Shown here one piece after another: positions 61,801-64,000 of a DNA stretch of 64,000 nt; position 1 is the first letter of the stretch; every line of letters starts with the position of its first letter. The notes under the pieces are model-generated. The model was not told the DNA's origin. It was given only the letters and a program-made list of their open reading frames with translations, and did not search any database. The translations under genes were made by a program, and so were the position numbers. Origin of the DNA: Malurus cyaneus samueli (lineage: Eukaryota; Chordata; Aves; Passeriformes; Maluridae); NCBI GenBank assembly GCA_009741485.1, contig CM019217.1, positions 43,812,266 to 43,876,265 of the forward strand. The letters run 5' to 3'.

Positions 61801-61926
61801 ACTGTTCCACAGAAGGAACAGAGTACAATGTATATATTTCATGAGAACTACAAAGAAGTCTTACTTTTTGAATTGTTTGAGAAATATCCCAATGTTCATA
61901 CTTCTTTTTGCATCCAAAATGGAAAT
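38779..61926 (-). CDS. FHDC1: FHDC1 (INF1), FH2 domain formin, 3' ten coding exons, 5' end off window
   Basis: The coding sequence joins, in transcript order, 61926-61865, 61349-61247, 53038-52953, 52872-52772, 50074-50004, 49886-49779, 48871-48801, 46459-46342, 44123-43959 and 40824-38779 (2931 nt, 976 residues plus stop). All introns are GT-AG and all phases agree. Residues 1-295 are FH2 domain: the [13 protein letters not shown] actin-contact helix near residues 9-21, the hallmark GNIMN followed by a Gly-rich [10 protein letters not shown] stretch, and [16 protein letters not shown] near the end. FH2 dimers nucleate and processively elongate actin filaments. The tail from residue 296 is basic and Ser-rich. 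In FHDC1 the FH2 lies near the N-terminus and the tail binds microtubules; the protein is linked to Golgi organisation and cilia. The order and the tail blocks [13 protein letters not shown] and [10 protein letters not shown] separate it from INF2, DIAPH, FMNL and DAAM. About 170 N-terminal residues, including the proline-rich FH1, should lie beyond 64000, judging from the human length of about 1140. Confidence 0.96.
40825..43958 (-). other. FHDC1 last intron (3.1 kb)
   Basis: This GT-AG intron separates the end of FH2 from the tail exon. It contains a CR1 fragment at 41141-41350. Apart from that I see only AT-rich unique sequence and chance open frames. Confidence 0.9.
41141..41350 (-). mobile_element. 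CR1 LINE 3' fragment
   Basis: The plus strand reads AATCACAGAA, then TTGGAAGGGACCCACAGGGA, TCATCGAATTCAACCCC, ACACTTCTTGAACTCTG and CTGTTCCAGTGCCCAACCA, the familiar reverse complement of the CR1 3' end. The tail side is at 41141, so the element is inserted in the minus orientation, the same as the host gene. It is 5'-truncated to about 210 nt, as most CR1 copies are, and clearly diverged from an active copy. Confidence 0.88.
43959..44123 (-). CDS. FHDC1: FHDC1 FH2 exon, C-terminal helices of the domain
   Basis: This 165-nt, phase 0-0 exon encodes 55 residues from [20 protein letters not shown] through [16 protein letters not shown] to FNTAVK. The acceptor is tttttgctacag and the donor GTAAGA. 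The [19 protein letters not shown] block is typical of FHDC1 and INF2 and closes the FH2 domain. Confidence 0.96.
44124..46341 (-). other. FHDC1 intron (2.2 kb)
   Basis: GT-AG intron with AT-rich sequence. It includes a purine run (A8, GG, A5, G7, A9-type tract) at about 45132-45167 on the plus strand. No exon or recognisable repeat was seen. Confidence 0.85.
45132..45167. repeat. homopurine A/G tract
   Basis: About 36 nt of A and G only (A runs, GG, A run, G7, A run) on the plus strand in an FHDC1 intron. Confidence 0.85.
46342..46459 (-). CDS. FHDC1: FHDC1 FH2 exon, coiled post region
   Basis: This 118-nt exon has one base plus 39 codons ([20 protein letters not shown] ... HQMESFLQ), encoding a long helix in the FH2 coiled-coil region. 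The acceptor is gctatttttag. The donor is CAG followed by GTTTGT, a weak match to GTRAGT. The next exon continues in frame with [10 protein letters not shown]. Confidence 0.95.
46460..48800 (-). other. FHDC1 intron (2.3 kb)
   Basis: GT-AG intron. A degenerate MIR-like segment lies at 48120-48250. The rest appears to be unique sequence with chance open frames. Confidence 0.85.
48120..48250. repeat. degenerate MIR/CORE-SINE-like fragment
   Basis: The plus strand reads ATTTTGCAGCTGGGGAAAG, then GATTGCCCTAAGCTCAAG and AACTGGGAACAGAACTTCAG. This has the order of the widespread core of the type 'ttttacagatggggaaactgag ... cttgcccaaggtca ... agctgggaacagaaccc'. It is very diverged, so the call rests on recognising the order of blocks, not on an alignment. 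Confidence 0.45.
48801..48871 (-). CDS. FHDC1: FHDC1 FH2 exon
   Basis: This 71-nt exon starts at a codon boundary after ttgtttcag and has 23 codons plus two bases ([20 protein letters not shown] then DAA, with AG completing Arg in the next exon). It ends at consensus donor GTGAGT. The EAQKKD and NFSEK strings are standard FH2 sequence following the core. Confidence 0.96.
48872..49778 (-). other. FHDC1 intron (0.9 kb)
   Basis: GT-AG intron between the FH2 core exon and the EAQKKD exon. It is AT-rich, with no feature recognised. Confidence 0.85.
49779..49886 (-). CDS. FHDC1: FHDC1 FH2 exon, most conserved core
   Basis: This 108-nt, phase 0-0 exon encodes 36 residues: [20 protein letters not shown] then [16 protein letters not shown]. 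The string [15 protein letters not shown] is near-invariant in INF-type formins. It ends with CTG before donor GTATAG, so the last residue is Leu, where the family usually has Gln (HFVAQ). The intron to the preceding exon is 117 nt. Confidence 0.97.
50004..50074 (-). CDS. FHDC1: FHDC1 FH2 exon carrying the GNIMN hallmark
   Basis: This 71-nt exon follows acceptor tgccttacag and has 2 bases plus 23 codons ([18 protein letters not shown] then NIMNA), ending at the strong donor GTAAGT. GNxMN is the most conserved FH2 motif, lying in the linker-to-post region that takes part in head-to-tail dimerisation. It joins directly to [10 protein letters not shown] in the next exon. Confidence 0.97.
50075..52771 (-). 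other. FHDC1 intron (2.7 kb)
   Basis: GT-AG intron upstream of the GNIMN exon. It contains the interrupted poly(T) tract at 50157-50199. The remaining sequence is AT-rich, with no exon or repeat recognised. Confidence 0.85.
50157..50199. repeat. interrupted poly(T)/poly(A) tract, T13-C-T15-C-T13
   Basis: Three T runs of 13, 15 and 13 are separated by single C residues. In the FHDC1 transcript this is an A-rich run ending about 82 nt upstream of the acceptor of the exon at 50074. It could be a simple repeat or the tail of a lost retrocopy. Confidence 0.9.
52772..52872 (-). CDS. FHDC1: FHDC1 FH2 exon
   Basis: This 101-nt exon has one base, 33 codons and one base (phase 1 at the donor, GTAATT). 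It reads [20 protein letters not shown] and then [18 protein letters not shown] is a widely conserved FH2 motif. The last G pairs with AG of the next exon to make Glu, giving [15 protein letters not shown] across the junction. Confidence 0.96.
52953..53038 (-). CDS. FHDC1: FHDC1 FH2 exon
   Basis: This 86-nt exon follows a ttttttag acceptor and encodes 28 codons ([20 protein letters not shown] to LLIRVP) plus two bases. It ends at donor GTAAGG. The two bases AA join with C of the next exon to give Asn, reading [11 protein letters not shown], a conserved FH2 string. The intron to the next exon is only 80 nt. Confidence 0.96.
53039..61246 (-). other. FHDC1 long intron (8.2 kb)
   Basis: The reading frame joins LLPEAEE directly to VKKLKAF, the expected FH2 order, so no coding exon is missing here. 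The intron is AT-rich with A-rich stretches (for example 54349-54440). It holds two frames that look long or unusual: a 151-codon one at 53418-53873 and a small membrane-like one at 55442-55564, both on the minus strand. I cannot support either as a gene. Confidence 0.85.
54349..54440. repeat. A-rich low-complexity stretch
   Basis: The plus strand is dominated by A runs with scattered C and T (AACAAAACAAACAAAAAAAA and similar). It is low complexity inside the long FHDC1 intron, with no function inferred. Confidence 0.7.
61247..61349 (-). CDS. FHDC1: FHDC1 FH2 exon
   Basis: This 103-nt exon starts with one base that completes the Lys codon of the previous exon, then 34 full codons ([20 protein letters not shown] to LLPEAEE), ending at donor GTAAAT. 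It encodes helices just after the FH2 actin-contact helix. The LLPE-EE-VKKL join to the next exon is a standard FH2 signature. The intron to the previous exon is 515 nt; the one to the next exon is about 8.2 kb. Confidence 0.95.
61350..61864 (-). other. FHDC1 intron (515 nt)
   Basis: GT-AG intron (donor GTAAGA, acceptor ttttttcaag). No further feature seen. Confidence 0.9.
61865..61926 (-). CDS. FHDC1: FHDC1 exon, start of visible FH2 domain
   Basis: This 62-nt exon begins at a codon boundary after a pyrimidine-rich acceptor (ctttctctctcag) and ends two bases into a codon before the donor GTAAGA. It encodes [20 protein letters not shown] plus AA of the next Lys codon. The IGIFLKQF helix carries the isoleucine that is equivalent to the actin-binding Ile required for nucleation in other formins (mDia1 I845, yeast Bni1 I1431). 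The exon was too short to be called as an open frame and was found by searching for this motif upstream of the next exon. Confidence 0.95.
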
Positions 61927-64000
61927 CTGAGAGAGAAAGCAAGAGAGATTAATCTAACAATACCTAAGAAAATAGCATATAATGCACATAATTTCTTAAA
62001 TTGCTACAGCTAACTGTTTGCAGTTGCCACTAAATCACCGGCCAAATGAATATGCAGTTACTTCTTATCAGCAAAGCTCACATACTACAAAACTAGTTTT
62101 TACTAGGGAAATAAAAGGCACACTCATCACCTTTCTCCAAGTGAAGCAAAAAATTTCATAGCAACATACATGGAAGGAAGGAATCAATATTTCTCTTTCA
62201 TTACAAAGTAAAAACATTCTTCTTGCTTATCTCACAACCCTGCATCTGCAAAATGTAGCTTATCAGCTAATACATTGTATTGCATTTGAAGACCCCACAG
62301 TGAGTGCACACCACACTCCAAAACCTGCATAAATCAGAGGTTTAGTGATAAATGTGAGGAAGGGATTTTTAAGCAGAGGTCAGGTGTGTAACTGATTTAA
62401 TTCATGCCACCTAACAGCCACACTGATTCAGGGGAAGATAAGTTGATATTGAATCAAATCCTGAAACAGATAATGTTCAAATCTGTTTGCTTTACCCAAA
62501 ATCAAACAGAAATCCATGATAAAATAACAGTCTCTCCCAGGTTTGTATTTCAAAATTGATTTGCTGTATCACCTCGCATGTACAATTCTGAAGATTAGGC
62601 ANAAAGAAGATATTTTCCCCTAATTTAGTAAAAAGAATTTTACATCAAAGTGCCTCTTTCATACCAGTTTTTCTTCCTGTAACAGCATACAAGTTTAAAC
62701 CTGAGAGGTTTGCCCTGTTTTAACCAATCGTGTCCTTAAGGTTAAAATTTTACCACAGCTATTTTGGTGATAACAGCTACAAAAGTCATGAGATTTACAA
62801 GGACAAGAGAATTGTTTCACCTTTACAGTTCCACCTGACTGCTACAATAAAAGAGCTCAATACACATGGATGTTAAAGACTACTGTTGGACTTGCATGCT
62901 GTTTGCAGTTTTGACAAGTGGAAAGGCATTTTGACCTTTGTTACAGGGCTCAGATTAGAAGTAGATATATAAATGCAACATTGGCATTGTCACGAAATTG
63001 AATTAGCCTGCAGTCAGCTGGTGACAGTGAAAATATTGGTATGATTAATGGGCTATCCTCAACATACACTCAGGAGACAGCCTCCTCATCTGCTGAAAAT
63101 AGTGACTCATATTGAAAAGTTTACTGAAATTCTGGAATTTCCTCTCTTCTGAAAACGGCAAAGACTAGAAAATACAGGAAATATCAGCATATTAGTTTTA
63201 ATTAGATGATTGGTAGCCTGAAACCCTTCAGTTTTAGCACATGCAAAGATAAGGGGACAGATTGTGGTTTATTCTCCTGTTATCTTAAGAGTTGAGAGGC
63301 CCCCAACAGATCATTAAGGAAAAGCCCCTTAACACAGGACAGGTTCAACTATCTCTCCCACTGCAGTATCTAATCTTTTTCAAATGTTTTACTGCAGGGA
63401 CCTCTCACTGACCTCTCTAACTGTAGCTCCAGTCTCCAATTGCTCCGGTCACCCCTAATTCTCTGATTTCTCTGTACTAGTTTAAGCCTATAAGCTTTAC
63501 CATCATTTGGCTTTTGGTTTGTTTGGGGTTTTAAGCATAGTCAGAGTTAATCTTGTGTACGTTTTTTAAATCACAGTCAGAAACTGTTAGAAGAGGACTG
63601 ATCGTCAGCTGAATAAACCTTTGTTTTCCGTGGCACTGCTCAGATTTACAGTGCAATCTCAAACAAATCACAGAATTTTTTTTTTAATATGTTCCCTTGA
63701 AGAAAAAACAACAGATAGGAACATATACAGCTGCATTTATCTTATCAGCACAACGTAAAAATGTCATAGCTGTTCCTAAGTACCAGGATTTTACCACATC
63801 TCTTGTTCTGTATATGACTATACTCTTATTTTTCCTCTGATTTCTTGTTTAACACACAATCAGAACAAGTCTCAGTTTTCAGACATTCTTTCCTTGTGTC
63901 TACTTCAAGCTTTCCTTGTGTGTCTACTTCAGCCTTATCAAAAGTGTTTGAAAACACTGTCATTACATAACTACCTTCAAGGAGTTTCCACATGGGAGCA
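61927..64000 (-). other. upstream FHDC1 intron, incomplete at window end
   Basis: More than 2 kb of AT-rich sequence precedes the first visible exon. I looked for the preceding FH2 exon (an EELFGQ-type segment in relatives) and did not find it, so it probably lies beyond 64000. The stretch contains an ambiguous base at 62602 and a short tandem duplication at 63888-63932. Confidence 0.75.
63888..63932. repeat. 22-bp imperfect tandem duplication
   Basis: CTTTCCTTGTGTCTACTTCA occurs twice back to back; the second copy carries an extra TG. This is a recent-looking local duplication in intronic sequence. Confidence 0.85.

Noticed and set aside
63966..64000. Possible next upstream FHDC1 exon ending at a GTAGTT donor at the window edge
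   Set aside because: The phase would fit (it could read ...GNSLK), but the residues do not resemble the FHDC1 segment expected before ISILDAKR, and the acceptor would be outside the window.
1..64000. tRNA genes, rRNA, CRISPR arrays, operons
   Set aside because: No tRNA B-box-like GGTTCGA context, no regular direct-repeat array and no prokaryote-like gene packing were seen. I cannot exclude a small noncoding RNA without a structure search.

Overview
The window is vertebrate nuclear DNA, most likely from a bird. The evidence is one conserved spliced gene with GT-AG introns, CR1 LINE fragments, several very old SINE-like fragments, no Alu- or L1-like sequence, and an AT-rich background broken by short CpG-rich patches. 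It is not prokaryotic: there are no operons, and almost every open frame outside the one gene is a chance frame. Two ambiguous bases (10531 and 62602) mark it as assembly-derived. The assignment to birds rather than another sauropsid is an inference.

The right part (about 36.8 to 64 kb) holds the 3' portion of a single gene on the minus strand, FHDC1 (FH2 domain-containing protein 1, also called INF1). I resolved ten coding exons: 61926-61865, 61349-61247, 53038-52953, 52872-52772, 50074-50004, 49886-49779, 48871-48801, 46459-46342, 44123-43959 and 40824-38779. Every junction has AG/GT ends and every phase matches, giving 976 residues ending in a stop codon. The first 295 residues are most of the FH2 actin-nucleating domain. 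The last exon encodes 681 residues: a short charged helix followed by a long basic, Ser/Thr-rich tail that in FHDC1 carries the microtubule-binding region. The start codon, the proline-rich FH1 region and the beginning of FH2 lie beyond base 64000. A 3' UTR of about 2 kb runs down to poly(A) signals near 36.8 kb.

The left part (1 to about 36.7 kb) has no gene I can support. In human the next gene downstream of FHDC1 on the same strand is TRIM2, so this is probably FHDC1-TRIM2 intergenic or far-upstream TRIM2 sequence; no TRIM2 coding exon was recognised. It contains a CpG island-like block at 4540-5065 with a CTCF-like site and a TATA-like element, a smaller CpG-rich patch near 35.3 kb, an E-box plus perfect CRE cluster near 1.47 kb, an old CR1 fragment near 18 kb, and four copies of one ancient interspersed repeat.

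I found no convincing undescribed system. The points most worth checking are the CpG island as a possible promoter, the CR1 insertion close to the final FHDC1 acceptor, splice-junction oddities inside the FH2 exons, and one intronic micro-ORF with a membrane-like segment.
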